A DNA stretch of 20,025 bases from Clostridia bacterium. Its GTDB lineage: Bacteria > Bacillota_A > Clostridia > Oscillospirales > Acutalibacteraceae. The stretch is from the NCBI GenBank assembly GCA_009930155.1, contig RZYX01000034.1, forward strand, positions 1 to 20,025, given 5' to 3'. Both the position numbers and the translations under genes were made by a program. Position 1 is the first letter of the stretch. Each line of letters begins with the position of its first letter. Below the pieces are notes generated by a model. The model did no database searches. It worked only from the letters and a program-made list of their open reading frames with translations, and was not told the origin of the DNA. Of this stretch, positions 7,511 through 14,487 are shown piece after piece.

Positions 7511-8515
7511 ATGGAAAATATAGAGAAGAAAAAGAAACTATTTAGTGCTATTCAGCCCAGTGGCGTGCCAACCCTTGGCAACTATTTGGGCGCTTTAAAA
7601 AATTGGTCGAATATGTGTGATGAGTTTGACTCTGCATTTGCAGTTGCAGACCTTCATGCAATAACTGTAAGGCAGGAGCCAGCAAAACTGCGTAATCAAA
7701 CTTTAGAAATGTATGCTCTTTTGCTTGCCGTTGGTCTTGACCCACAAAAAAATATAATTTTTGTTCAAAGCCAAGTGCCAGAACACGCACAGCTTTCGTG
7801 GATTCTTAATTGCTACACACAGTTTGGCGAAATGTCAAGAATGACACAGTTTAAAGACAAGTCTGCTACCCATGCAGATAATGTTAATGTTGGACTTTTT
7901 GCATATCCTGCACTTATGGCGGCGGATATTTTGCTTTATCAAGCTGATTTTGTGCCTGTTGGAGTTGACCAAAAGCAACATCTTGAAATCACAAGAGATA
8001 TTGCCACAAGGTTTAATGGGATTTATGGGAATGCATTTAAAGTTCCAGAACCATATATAGGTAAGCAGGGCGCAAAGATAATGTCGCTGCAAGAACCCAC
8101 AAGAAAGATGAGCAAGTCGGACACAAATATAAAATCATTTATTTCTATACTTGATAATAAAGATATTATTTTGAAAAAATTCAAGAGTGCAGTAACGGAC
8201 TCAGAAGCATGTGTAAGGTATGCAGACGGCAAGGATGGAGTAAACAATCTTATGGGAATTTACTCGTGTTGCACAGGGCTTGATTATGATGCAATTGAGA
8301 AAGAATTTGCAGGCAAGGGATATGGTGACTTTAAGGTTGCTGTTGCAGAGGCTGTTATTACAGAGCTTGCTCCTGTGAGGGAAAAATATACACAGCTTAT
8401 GGCGGACAAGGTGTATCTTTCGCAGTGTGCTACACAGGGTGCACAGCAGGCAAGTAGAATTGCAGAAAGAACTCTTTCAAAGGTTATGAAAAAAGTTGGC
8501 TTTTATCAGGGATAA
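7511..8515 (+). CDS. trpS: Tryptophanyl-tRNA synthetase
   Basis: This 334-residue class I aminoacyl-tRNA synthetase charges tRNA-Trp with tryptophan at the expense of ATP. It has the TrpRS-specific start FSAIQPSGVPTLGNYLGAL (the HIGH-equivalent TLGN at 21-24), VADLHAIT, the GVDQKQHLEITRDIA tRNA/tryptophan pocket segment and KMSKS at 199-203. Length is normal for bacteria. A weak GAGAG site lies 6 nt before the ATG. It follows the aminotransferase by 16 nt and is probably transcribed from 6248-6276; no T-box leader or separate promoter is seen. A terminator follows at 8560. Confidence 0.97.
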   Translation: MENIEKKKKLFSAIQPSGVPTLGNYLGALKNWSNMCDEFDSAFAVADLHAITVRQEPAKLRNQTLEMYALLLAVGLDPQKNIIFVQSQVPEHAQLSWILNCYTQFGEMSRMTQFKDKSATHADNVNVGLFAYPALMAADILLYQADFVPVGVDQKQHLEITRDIATRFNGIYGNAFKVPEPYIGKQGAKIMSLQEPTRKMSKSDTNIKSFISILDNKDIILKKFKSAVTDSEACVRYADGKDGVNNLMGIYSCCTGLDYDAIEKEFAGKGYGDFKVAVAEAVITELAPVREKYTQLMADKVYLSQCATQGAQQASRIAERTLSKVMKKVGFYQG

Positions 8516-8559
8516 TAAATAATCACTCTATTGTAGAAATATTGAATTTTAATTAATGT

Positions 8560-8595
8560 ACTGACATCGTTTGTTTCGGTGTCAGTTTTGTTTTT
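8560..8595 (+). terminator. Rho-independent terminator after trpS
   Basis: ACTGACATCG (8560-8569) pairs with CGGTGTCAGT (8577-8586), a 10-bp stem with one G-U pair and a 7-nt loop. It is followed by TTTTGTTTTT. Confidence 0.85.
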
Positions 8596-8859
8596 ATTGA
8601 ATTCTTTATTGAAATTATATCATTTTTAAAAACTTTTATATGTGTGTATTTTTTCATTGTCCGTTTTTGTTGGATCTGTTTACAAAGTATAATAGCAGTT
8701 GATTTTTTATATGGTTAAATTTTCTAATAAATGAAATTTTTAGAAATATAAATGTTATATAATTAAATTGTAATTGTTAAGTATATAATTATAACATAAT
8801 TCTAATATTATAATGATGAAAAATAATGCTAAAAAAGGTTTGAAGGACTTGGCTTTTTC
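8596..8859. other. AT-rich intergenic stretch without a recognisable gene
   Basis: This stretch between the trpS terminator and the mgtE promoter is very AT-rich. It holds no credible reading frame with a ribosome binding site, no convincing hairpin with U-tract and no repeat that I can identify. It may be plain spacer. Confidence 0.5.
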
Positions 8860-8888
8860 TTGACTTTAGATGCTTATTAGATTAAACT
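8860..8888 (+). promoter_or_regulatory. Putative sigma-A promoter for mgtE
   Basis: TTGACT (8860-8865) and TAAACT (8883-8888) are 17 nt apart. The transcript would start near 8895 and carry a leader of about 175 nt. The predicted start lies inside an inverted repeat, AAAGGTA (8891-8897) and TACCTTT (8907-8913), which could be an operator or a 5' hairpin. Confidence 0.6.
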
Positions 8889-8890
8889 TA

Positions 8891-9069
8891 AAAGGTAGAA
8901 AAATAATACCTTTGGGGGTGGGCCTGTGGACGGCGCAGACGGTAGTACGTATAGATTGATTTACAAATTGAATATTGCGCTGATTCATGCGGACTGATCA
9001 TTCTCGTTGTTTAAATTGCAAACGGCTTCTATGAGTGTTCTCTTGTTTCGGTAATTGAAGGGGGAACTC
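8891..9069 (+). promoter_or_regulatory. Long, GC-rich, foldable leader of mgtE; possible riboswitch of unknown type
   Basis: The leader is notable because 8914-8950 is rich in G and C while the flanks are AT-rich, a usual sign of structured RNA. The segment CGCAG (8934-8938) can pair upstream with CTGTG (8924-8928, loop GACGG). It can instead pair as part of 8931-8938 with 8975-8982 (8 bp, two G-U). These pairings exclude each other, as in a switching leader. The gene downstream is an Mg2+ transporter, often controlled by the M-box riboswitch, but I cannot find the conserved M-box segments. No obvious terminator hairpin precedes the gene, so any control would more likely act on translation. 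This is a structural inference only. Confidence 0.45.
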
Positions 9070-10425
9070 ATGATGGAAAAGAATAACTTTGAAAATCTTT
9101 TTAATCTCCTTGAGCAAGGGGATTTTTCTAATTTAAAGAAACAACTTTCAGAGATGAATGTTGTTGATATTGCAGAGTTTTTAGAACTGTTGGAGAAAAA
9201 ACAGCTTGTAAGAGTTTTTAGGATTTTACCAAAAGATATTTCAGCAGATGTATTTTCGTATCTCGAATCCGACAATCAGGTAGATATAGTAGGCTCAATA
9301 ACAGATAATGAATTGGGCACACTTGTTGGGGAATTGTTTTTGGACGATGCGGTTGACTTCCTTGAGGAGGTTCCTGCAAATGTTGTTACCAGAGTGCTGG
9401 CAAATACAGACCAAAAGACAAGGCAGACAATCAACACTTTTTTGAAATATCCTGAGAATTCTGCAGGAAGTATAATGACCAACGAAATGGTTGAACTGCA
9501 TGACAGATTCACTGTTGCACAGGCAATTTCACATATTCGTTCCACAGGTGTGGACAAGGAAACAATATATAGCTGTTATTGCATTGATAATAGTCGTCAT
9601 TTGATTGGAACCGTTTCACTTAGCGATTTAATCTTTAATAACGAAGGTGCGTTTATTAAAGATATAATGTATGACGATGAACAAATTATTTGTGTAAACA
9701 CTATGGATGATCAGGAGTATGTTGCAGACATTGCAAAAAAATATGACTTTTTAAGTATTCCTGTTGTGGATAACGAGAAAAGGTTAGTTGGCATTATCAC
9801 TATTGATGACATCGTTGATATTATCGAAGAGGAGAACACAGAGGATTTCGAAAAGATGGCGTTGCTTAAGCCATCTGATGATGAATATTTAAAAACAAGC
9901 GTTTTAAAACTGGTAAAAAATAGAATTGTATGGCTCCTTATCCTTATGGTTTCTGCTACTATTACAAGCCATATTATTGAGGGCTATGAAAATATGCTGG
10001 CAGTTGTTGCTGGTCTTACAGCCTCTATTCCAATGCTTATGGGAACGGGAGGAAATGCGGCAAACCAAACTTCAACGCTTACTATTCGTGGTATGGCACT
10101 TGGTGAAATGGAAATTAAGGATTACCCAAAAATATTGTTTAAAGAGATTAGGGTAGGTCTTCTTTGCGGAATTATTCTTGCTGTTGTTAATTTTGGCAGG
10201 ATGTGGCTCTTAGGTAGCTTGGGCGGTTCATCTGTTTATCTTGTAACATGTATGGCAATGTTTTTTGCAATAGTCGTTGCAAAGTCAATAGGATGTACGC
10301 TGCCTGTTATTGCAAAAATTTTAAAGCTTGACCCTGCACTTATGGCTGGTCCGATGATTTCAACAATGGTTGATGCACTTACGCTTATAATTTATTTTTC
10401 ACTTGCAAAGGCGTTTTTAATCTAA
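9070..10425 (+). CDS. mgtE: Mg2+ transporter MgtE
   Basis: This protein of about 451 residues has the standard MgtE order. An acidic MgtE_N superhelical domain (about 5-130) contains LGTLVGELFLDDAVDFLEEVP. A tandem CBS pair (about 130-260) includes PENSAGSIMT and GIITIDDIVDIIEEE. A C-terminal domain has five membrane helices (from about 285), with GTGGNAANQTSTLTIRG and the pore-lining segment LDPALMAGPMISTMVDALT, where the Asp is the family's key Mg2+ site. In known homologues the cytoplasmic domains bind Mg2+ and close the channel when Mg2+ is plentiful. AAGGGGG at 9058-9064 serves ATG 9070 or ATG 9073 equally well; the in-frame TTG at 9055 is inside or before that site and is unlikely. The gene is preceded by a long structured leader and followed by a probable terminator. 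Confidence 0.95.
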   Translation: MMEKNNFENLFNLLEQGDFSNLKKQLSEMNVVDIAEFLELLEKKQLVRVFRILPKDISADVFSYLESDNQVDIVGSITDNELGTLVGELFLDDAVDFLEEVPANVVTRVLANTDQKTRQTINTFLKYPENSAGSIMTNEMVELHDRFTVAQAISHIRSTGVDKETIYSCYCIDNSRHLIGTVSLSDLIFNNEGAFIKDIMYDDEQIICVNTMDDQEYVADIAKKYDFLSIPVVDNEKRLVGIITIDDIVDIIEEENTEDFEKMALLKPSDDEYLKTSVLKLVKNRIVWLLILMVSATITSHIIEGYENMLAVVAGLTASIPMLMGTGGNAANQTSTLTIRGMALGEMEIKDYPKILFKEIRVGLLCGIILAVVNFGRMWLLGSLGGSSVYLVTCMAMFFAIVVAKSIGCTLPVIAKILKLDPALMAGPMISTMVDALTLIIYFSLAKAFLI

Positions 10426-10439
10426 AAATATTATAATAG

Positions 10440-10486
10440 AGGCAGTTTGTGTAAGTGGATAATAAGCTTATATAGGCTGCCTTTTT
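10440..10486 (+). terminator. Probable terminator after mgtE
   Basis: AGGCAG (10440-10445) pairs with CTGCCT (10477-10482), and five T (10482-10486) follow. The wide loop contains the palindrome ATAAGCTTAT (10462-10471). The stem is short, so efficiency is uncertain. Confidence 0.55.
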
Positions 10487-10505
10487 AGTTGGCTTTTACC
10501 AATGT

Positions 10506-10534
10506 TTGACTTTACTTTATCTTACTAATATGAT
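10506..10534 (+). promoter_or_regulatory. Sigma-A promoter for the amino-acid ABC operon
   Basis: TTGACT (10506-10511) and TATGAT (10529-10534) are separated by 17 nt. A start near 10541 leaves a leader of about 30 nt with the ribosome binding site. No operator repeat is evident. Confidence 0.75.
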
Positions 10535-10570
10535 AAACTCTTATCGAGATATAAATAAAGGAGAAATATT

Positions 10571-11365
10571 ATGAAAAAATTTGTTAAATTATCAGCATTA
10601 TCACTTGCTCTTGTTATGGCTTTTGGTGTTTTATTAGTAGGATGTAGCAAGCAAGAATCATTTACAGTAGGCTTTGACGCAAGCTTTCCACCTTATGGAT
10701 ATAAGGATGATAATGGTGATTATGTTGGCTTTGATATTGACCTTGCAAAAGAAGTTGCAAAGCGTAACGATTGGGAAATTAAGCTTCAGCCAATTGATTG
10801 GGATGCAAAAGATATGGAGCTACAATCAGGCACAATTGATTGTATTTGGAATGGATTTACAATCAACAATCGTGAAGAAGATTACACTTGGTCGGATGCT
10901 TATGTTGATAACAGTCAAGTAGTTGTTGTTAAGAAAGATAGCGGCATAAAGACTCTTGCTGATTTGAAAGATAAGAATGTTGCAGTTCAAACTGACTCTT
11001 CTGCACAGAATGTTTTAACATCTGAGGAAGACAACCAAAAGATGCTTGACCTTGCTGCAACTTTTAAGGAACTTCAAATTGTTCCTGAGTATAACACTGC
11101 ATTCTTGAATCTTGAGTCCGGTTTATCTGACGCAATTGCAATGGATATTGGCGTTGCTGAATATCAGATTGAAAGCCGTGGAGACGCATTTGTAATTCTT
11201 GATGAGCAACTTGCAACAGAACAATATGGTATTGGCTTTAAGCTTGGCAATACAGAGCTTCGTGACCAAGTTCAAAAGACTCTTGATGAAATGAAAAAGG
11301 ACGGAACATTCCTTGAGATTGCAAAGAAGTGGAATCTTCAAGACAGTATTATAATTGCTGAATAA
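10571..11365 (+). CDS. Amino-acid ABC transporter substrate-binding lipoprotein (family 3)
   Basis: This 264-residue protein has a lipoprotein signal peptide with lipobox LVGC and lipidated Cys25. It is followed by a family 3 solute-binding domain. Typical segments are FTVGFDASFPPYGYKDDNGDYVGFDIDLA, the WNGFTINNRE hinge region, TLADLKDKNVAVQTDSSAQ, and the closing FLEIAKKWNL. It would be tethered outside the membrane and pass a polar amino acid or cystine to the permease. The residues that fix specificity cannot be read reliably by eye. AAAGGAG at 10557-10562 is a good ribosome binding site. It is the first gene of a three-gene importer. A hairpin after its stop probably lowers expression of the membrane components relative to the binding protein. 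Confidence 0.93.
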   Translation: MKKFVKLSALSLALVMAFGVLLVGCSKQESFTVGFDASFPPYGYKDDNGDYVGFDIDLAKEVAKRNDWEIKLQPIDWDAKDMELQSGTIDCIWNGFTINNREEDYTWSDAYVDNSQVVVVKKDSGIKTLADLKDKNVAVQTDSSAQNVLTSEEDNQKMLDLAATFKELQIVPEYNTAFLNLESGLSDAIAMDIGVAEYQIESRGDAFVILDEQLATEQYGIGFKLGNTELRDQVQKTLDEMKKDGTFLEIAKKWNLQDSIIIAE

Positions 11366-11396
11366 AAAATATATAGCTATTATTTAAACAATCTTT

Positions 11397-11437
11397 AGGG
11401 CGGATGAGAAATTGTCCGTCCTAATTTATATTTTTAT
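11397..11437 (+). terminator. Intercistronic hairpin, leaky terminator or mRNA stabiliser
   Basis: AGGGCGGA (11397-11404) pairs with TCCGTCCT (11415-11422), 8 bp with one G-U and a 10-nt loop. AATTTATATTTTTAT follows. The T run is interrupted, which suits partial termination between the binding protein and the permease. Confidence 0.6.
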
Positions 11438-11463
11438 AAAAATTCGTTTTGAAGGGGTAGCAA

Positions 11464-12120
11464 ATGGATTTATTAACATTAACACAACAGCTTGCTACAG
11501 GAATGGTAACAACTGTAGAATTGTTTTTGCTCACGCTTATATTATCGTTGCCGCTTGGCCTTGGTATAGCTTTTTGCAGAATGTCAAAAAATGCTGTGGT
11601 AAAAGGCATAGCAAAAATATATATTTCGATAATGCGTGGAACACCTCTTATGTTGCAGTTACTTGTGGTGTATTTTGGACCCTACATGATTTTTGGTATA
11701 AATATCAGCTCGGAATATCGTTTTCCTGCGGCTGTAATAGCTTTTGTAATTAACTATGCGGCATACTTTGCAGAGATTTATAGGGGCGGAATAGAGTCGA
11801 TTGAAGAAGGCCAGTATGAGGCGGCTCATGTTCTTGGTTTTGGTAAAACTCAAACCTTCTTTAAAATTATTTTACCACAAGTTATAAAGCGTATTTTACC
11901 GTCCGTTACAAATGAAGTTATAACACTTGTAAAGGATACATCGCTTGCATATGCCATTGCAGTAACAGAAATGTTTACTCTTGCAAAGCAGATTGCTGCG
12001 GCACAAACATCAATGATGCCATATCTTGCCGCAGGTATTTTCTATTATATATTTAATTTTATAGTTGCATTTGGCATGGAAAAGTTAGAGGATAAATTAA
12101 ACTATTATAAAAACAAGTGA
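11464..12120 (+). CDS. Amino-acid ABC transporter permease (HisM/GlnP family)
   Basis: This 218-residue inner-membrane protein has about five hydrophobic segments. It carries the HisM-type start, with MVTTVELFLLTLILSLPLGL, then SIMRGTPLMLQLL. The cytoplasmic EAA loop that docks on the ATPase reads GQYEAAHVLGFGKTQTFFKIILPQV. The binding protein upstream and the ATPase downstream complete a polar-amino-acid importer; a homodimer of this permease is likely because only one permease gene is present. AAGGGG at 11452-11457 precedes the ATG. Its stop codon TGA overlaps the ribosome binding site of the ATPase gene, so translation is coupled. Confidence 0.94.
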   Translation: MDLLTLTQQLATGMVTTVELFLLTLILSLPLGLGIAFCRMSKNAVVKGIAKIYISIMRGTPLMLQLLVVYFGPYMIFGINISSEYRFPAAVIAFVINYAAYFAEIYRGGIESIEEGQYEAAHVLGFGKTQTFFKIILPQVIKRILPSVTNEVITLVKDTSLAYAIAVTEMFTLAKQIAAAQTSMMPYLAAGIFYYIFNFIVAFGMEKLEDKLNYYKNK

Positions 12121-12130
12121 GGTGTGGAAA

Positions 12131-12895
12131 TTGAAACTGCTTGAAATAAACAATCTTCGTAAAGAGTTTGACGGTCTTGAGGTTATTAAGGACATATCAC
12201 TTAGTGTTGAGCAGGGGAAGGTATTAGCCATTATAGGACCATCGGGTTCTGGCAAATCTACACTTTTGCGTTGTGCAACAATGCTTGAAACATCAGATGC
12301 AGGCGAAATAAAATATATGGATGATTATTTGGTCAGGGCAGATGAAAATGGTAAAACAGTTTATGCGGATAAGGAAAAGCTAAAAAAAATTCGTTCACGC
12401 TTTGGGTTAGTTTTTCAAAATTTCAATTTATTTCCACATTTTTCGGTTATGAGAAATATAACAGAAGCACCAATCTATATAGCGGGGCAAAGCAAAGAGC
12501 AGGCTAAGAAAACAGCTATGGATTTGCTAACAAAAATGGGGCTAGAAGATAAGGCAGATGCTTATCCTTGCCAGCTTTCAGGCGGTCAGCAACAGCGTGT
12601 GTCAATAGCTAGAGCACTTGCCCTGAGTCCACAGATATTGTTTTTTGACGAGCCAACCTCGGCCCTTGACCCAGAACTTACGGGAGATATATTAAAGGTA
12701 ATTAGGGACCTTGCAGAGGAACATATGACAATGGTTATAGTAACGCATGAAATGAATTTTGCAAGGCAGGTTGCCGATTATATTGTCTTTATGGATGGCG
12801 GTGTAATTGTGGAGCAAGGTGAGGCAGAGGATGTCATAAATAATCCTCAATCTGAAAGACTGCAAAATTTTTTGAACAAGGTTAACAATAAATAA
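12131..12895 (+). CDS. Amino-acid ABC transporter ATP-binding protein (GlnQ family)
   Basis: This ATPase of 254 residues has all the ABC motifs: Walker A GPSGSGKS (36-43), the Q-loop in LVFQNFNLFPHFSV, signature LSGGQQQRVSIARAL, Walker B ILFFDEPTSALDPE and the H-loop in VTHEMNFARQVAD. It powers the importer encoded just upstream. I place the start at TTG 12131, giving MKLLEINNLRKEF. GAGGTG (12119-12124), overlapping the permease stop, is 6 nt before it, and the usual family start aligns there. The GTG at 12122 is inside that site. The gene closes the operon. Only a weak hairpin (12901-12915) followed by a T run is seen downstream. Confidence 0.95.
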   Translation: MKLLEINNLRKEFDGLEVIKDISLSVEQGKVLAIIGPSGSGKSTLLRCATMLETSDAGEIKYMDDYLVRADENGKTVYADKEKLKKIRSRFGLVFQNFNLFPHFSVMRNITEAPIYIAGQSKEQAKKTAMDLLTKMGLEDKADAYPCQLSGGQQQRVSIARALALSPQILFFDEPTSALDPELTGDILKVIRDLAEEHMTMVIVTHEMNFARQVADYIVFMDGGVIVEQGEAEDVINNPQSERLQNFLNKVNNK

Positions 12896-12966
12896 TTAGC
12901 GTGCCACTTTTGCACCACACTTTTTTGTTTGCTGATTTATTCTAGTGTTGGAGATGGTATTGAGTT

Positions 12967-13977
12967 ATGAAGCCGAAATCGGATATAAGGCTTTGGAATT
13001 TTGATTATTTAAAATTCTTTTGTGTTCTTTGGGTCATTTTAACACACAGTGATTTTACAGATGACCAGAGAGAAATGTTTTTGTTTCCATATATGATTGA
13101 TATGGCAGTTCCCATATTCATGATAATAACTGGGTATATGAGCTCGCTTTCTATTGAAAAAAGACAAATAAAAATTACAAGGCAATACTTTACGAGCGGT
13201 ACAGCGCTTAGGAAAATCCAAGCAGTTCTATTGCCGTTTGTATTTGCGTATGTTTTAGAAGTTTTTATTTATCTTGCTTTTTTTGATGTATCAATAAATA
13301 AGTATTTTTTGCTGGAATTATTAAAATATGACAACATGGGGCCTGGCTCTTATTATACACCTGTACTGATTCAGTTGCTTTTGCTTTTTCCAATAATTTA
13401 TTTCTTTTATATAAAGAAACCAGTTGTTACAAGTATTGTTGTTGTTGCCACAGAAGTTATTTTTGAAGTTTATAAAACATCATCAGATATGCCAATCGAA
13501 ATATACAGATTAATTTGCTTGAGATATATCGTTTGTATACTTCTTGGTATAATTTTATATCATAACAGGGAGTGCCTAAGGAATAAAATATATTATTTGG
13601 TTGCTATTCCAAGCATTGCTTTTATATATGTTGTTTCATATACCGAATATGAAACATATGTGTTTGATGCATGGATAACTACCGCGATGCCAACAAATTT
13701 ATGGGCTTTTGTATTAGTTCTTTTAGGAATCAATTATTTTAAGAAATTGCCCAATATGTTGCATAAGGTAGTTACGAGAATAGGCAGGGGAACATATTAT
13801 ATTTTTTTGACACAGATGGTCTGGTTTAGTTTTGAATTGGATAAAAATATATCAAGTTTGACTGTTGCAGTGCTTTTGAATATTTTTGTTTGCATTAGTG
13901 GAGGTTTGTTAGTTGAAACTATTGCGAACAAGACCAAAAAAATTATGTGCAATAAAAAAATAAAGATAAAAGAATAG
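12967..13977 (+). CDS. Membrane acyltransferase family 3 protein
   Basis: This 336-residue polytopic membrane protein has roughly nine to ten hydrophobic helices. It carries the acyltransferase-3 start pattern, FDYLKFFCVLWVILTHSDF, with the usual catalytic-type His in THS. AVPIFMIITGYMSS follows, as in OafA/WecH-like enzymes. Family members acetylate or otherwise acylate cell-surface carbohydrates, peptidoglycan or exopolysaccharide; which one applies here is not visible. A stop codon (TGA 12961-12963) lies immediately upstream in frame, so ATG 12967 is the earliest start. The nearest Shine-Dalgarno-like site, GGAG at 12950, is rather far (13 nt). It is monocistronic, between the ABC operon and a bidirectional terminator. 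Its neighbours give no clue to its substrate. Confidence 0.85.
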   Translation: MKPKSDIRLWNFDYLKFFCVLWVILTHSDFTDDQREMFLFPYMIDMAVPIFMIITGYMSSLSIEKRQIKITRQYFTSGTALRKIQAVLLPFVFAYVLEVFIYLAFFDVSINKYFLLELLKYDNMGPGSYYTPVLIQLLLLFPIIYFFYIKKPVVTSIVVVATEVIFEVYKTSSDMPIEIYRLICLRYIVCILLGIILYHNRECLRNKIYYLVAIPSIAFIYVVSYTEYETYVFDAWITTAMPTNLWAFVLVLLGINYFKKLPNMLHKVVTRIGRGTYYIFLTQMVWFSFELDKNISSLTVAVLLNIFVCISGGLLVETIANKTKKIMCNKKIKIKE

Positions 13978-14001
13978 AAGATAAAAACAGAATAAGAGTT
14001 A

Positions 14002-14037
14002 ATAAAAGCCAGAACAAATTAATGTTCTGGCTTTTAT
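14002..14037. terminator. Bidirectional terminator between acyltransferase and dut
   Basis: A perfect 14-bp inverted repeat (14002-14015 with 14024-14037) closes an 8-nt loop. The core GCCAGAAC/GTTCTGGC is followed by CTTTTAT in each direction, so it can end both converging transcripts. Confidence 0.85.
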
Positions 14038-14046
14038 CTATGTCTA

Positions 14047-14484
14047 TTATATTTTACCAGTTGAGCCAAATCCACCTGTGCCTCGCTGTGTATCGTCCAG
14101 AGAATCGCACTTCATAATTTGAGGTAAATCAATTGGGTGAATAACTAACTGAGCAATTCGTTCGTTTGGTTTTATCTCATAGTCTTCGTCAAATTGATTA
14201 ATCAGCCCTATTTTAATTTCGCCTCTGTAATCGCTGTCGATTACGCCAACGCTGTTTAAAAGACTGATTCCGTGCTTTATTGCAAGTCCACTTCGAGCAT
14301 AAACCATTGCAGCAAACTCACGAGGGATAGATATGGCAATTCCTGTTGGGATTATTGCGTGACCTCGTGCAGGGATTATAACAGGCTCTTCGATGCAGGC
14401 ACACAAATCCATTCCCGCACTACCATTTGTCGCCCGATGTGGAACAACGGCGTTCTTGTGTACTTTCATTATTTTTAAAACCAT
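14047..14484 (-). CDS. dut: Deoxyuridine 5'-triphosphate nucleotidohydrolase (dUTPase)
   Basis: This 145-residue trimeric dUTPase hydrolyses dUTP to dUMP and pyrophosphate. It keeps uracil out of DNA and supplies dUMP for thymidylate synthesis. All five motifs are present: AGMDLCA (23-29), ARSGLAIKHG (63-72), GVIDSDYRGEI (80-90, with the catalytic Asp), RIAQLVI (109-115) and RGTGGFGSTG (134-143). It starts 3 nt after the U32 peptidase gene, with GGGAG at 14496-14500 as a somewhat distant ribosome binding site inside the preceding frame. It is the last gene of the zapA-U32-dut unit and ends at the bidirectional terminator. There is no sign of phage context, so it is the cellular enzyme. Confidence 0.96.
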   Translation of the reverse strand: MVLKIMKVHKNAVVPHRATNGSAGMDLCACIEEPVIIPARGHAIIPTGIAISIPREFAAMVYARSGLAIKHGISLLNSVGVIDSDYRGEIKIGLINQFDEDYEIKPNERIAQLVIHPIDLPQIMKCDSLDDTQRGTGGFGSTGKI

Positions 14485-14487
14485 ATT

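Noticed and set aside
8914..9060. M-box (ykoK) Mg2+ riboswitch upstream of mgtE
   Set aside because: The position fits, but I could not find the conserved M-box segments (a GGTGAGGCTCC-like 5' part and a GCTGCTGCCC-like part). A covariance-model scan would settle it.
12901..12926. Terminator after the ABC ATPase gene
   Set aside because: GTGC/GCAC gives only a 4-bp stem and the T run begins 6 nt after it; read-through toward the acyltransferase cannot be excluded, but the hairpin is too weak to list as a feature.
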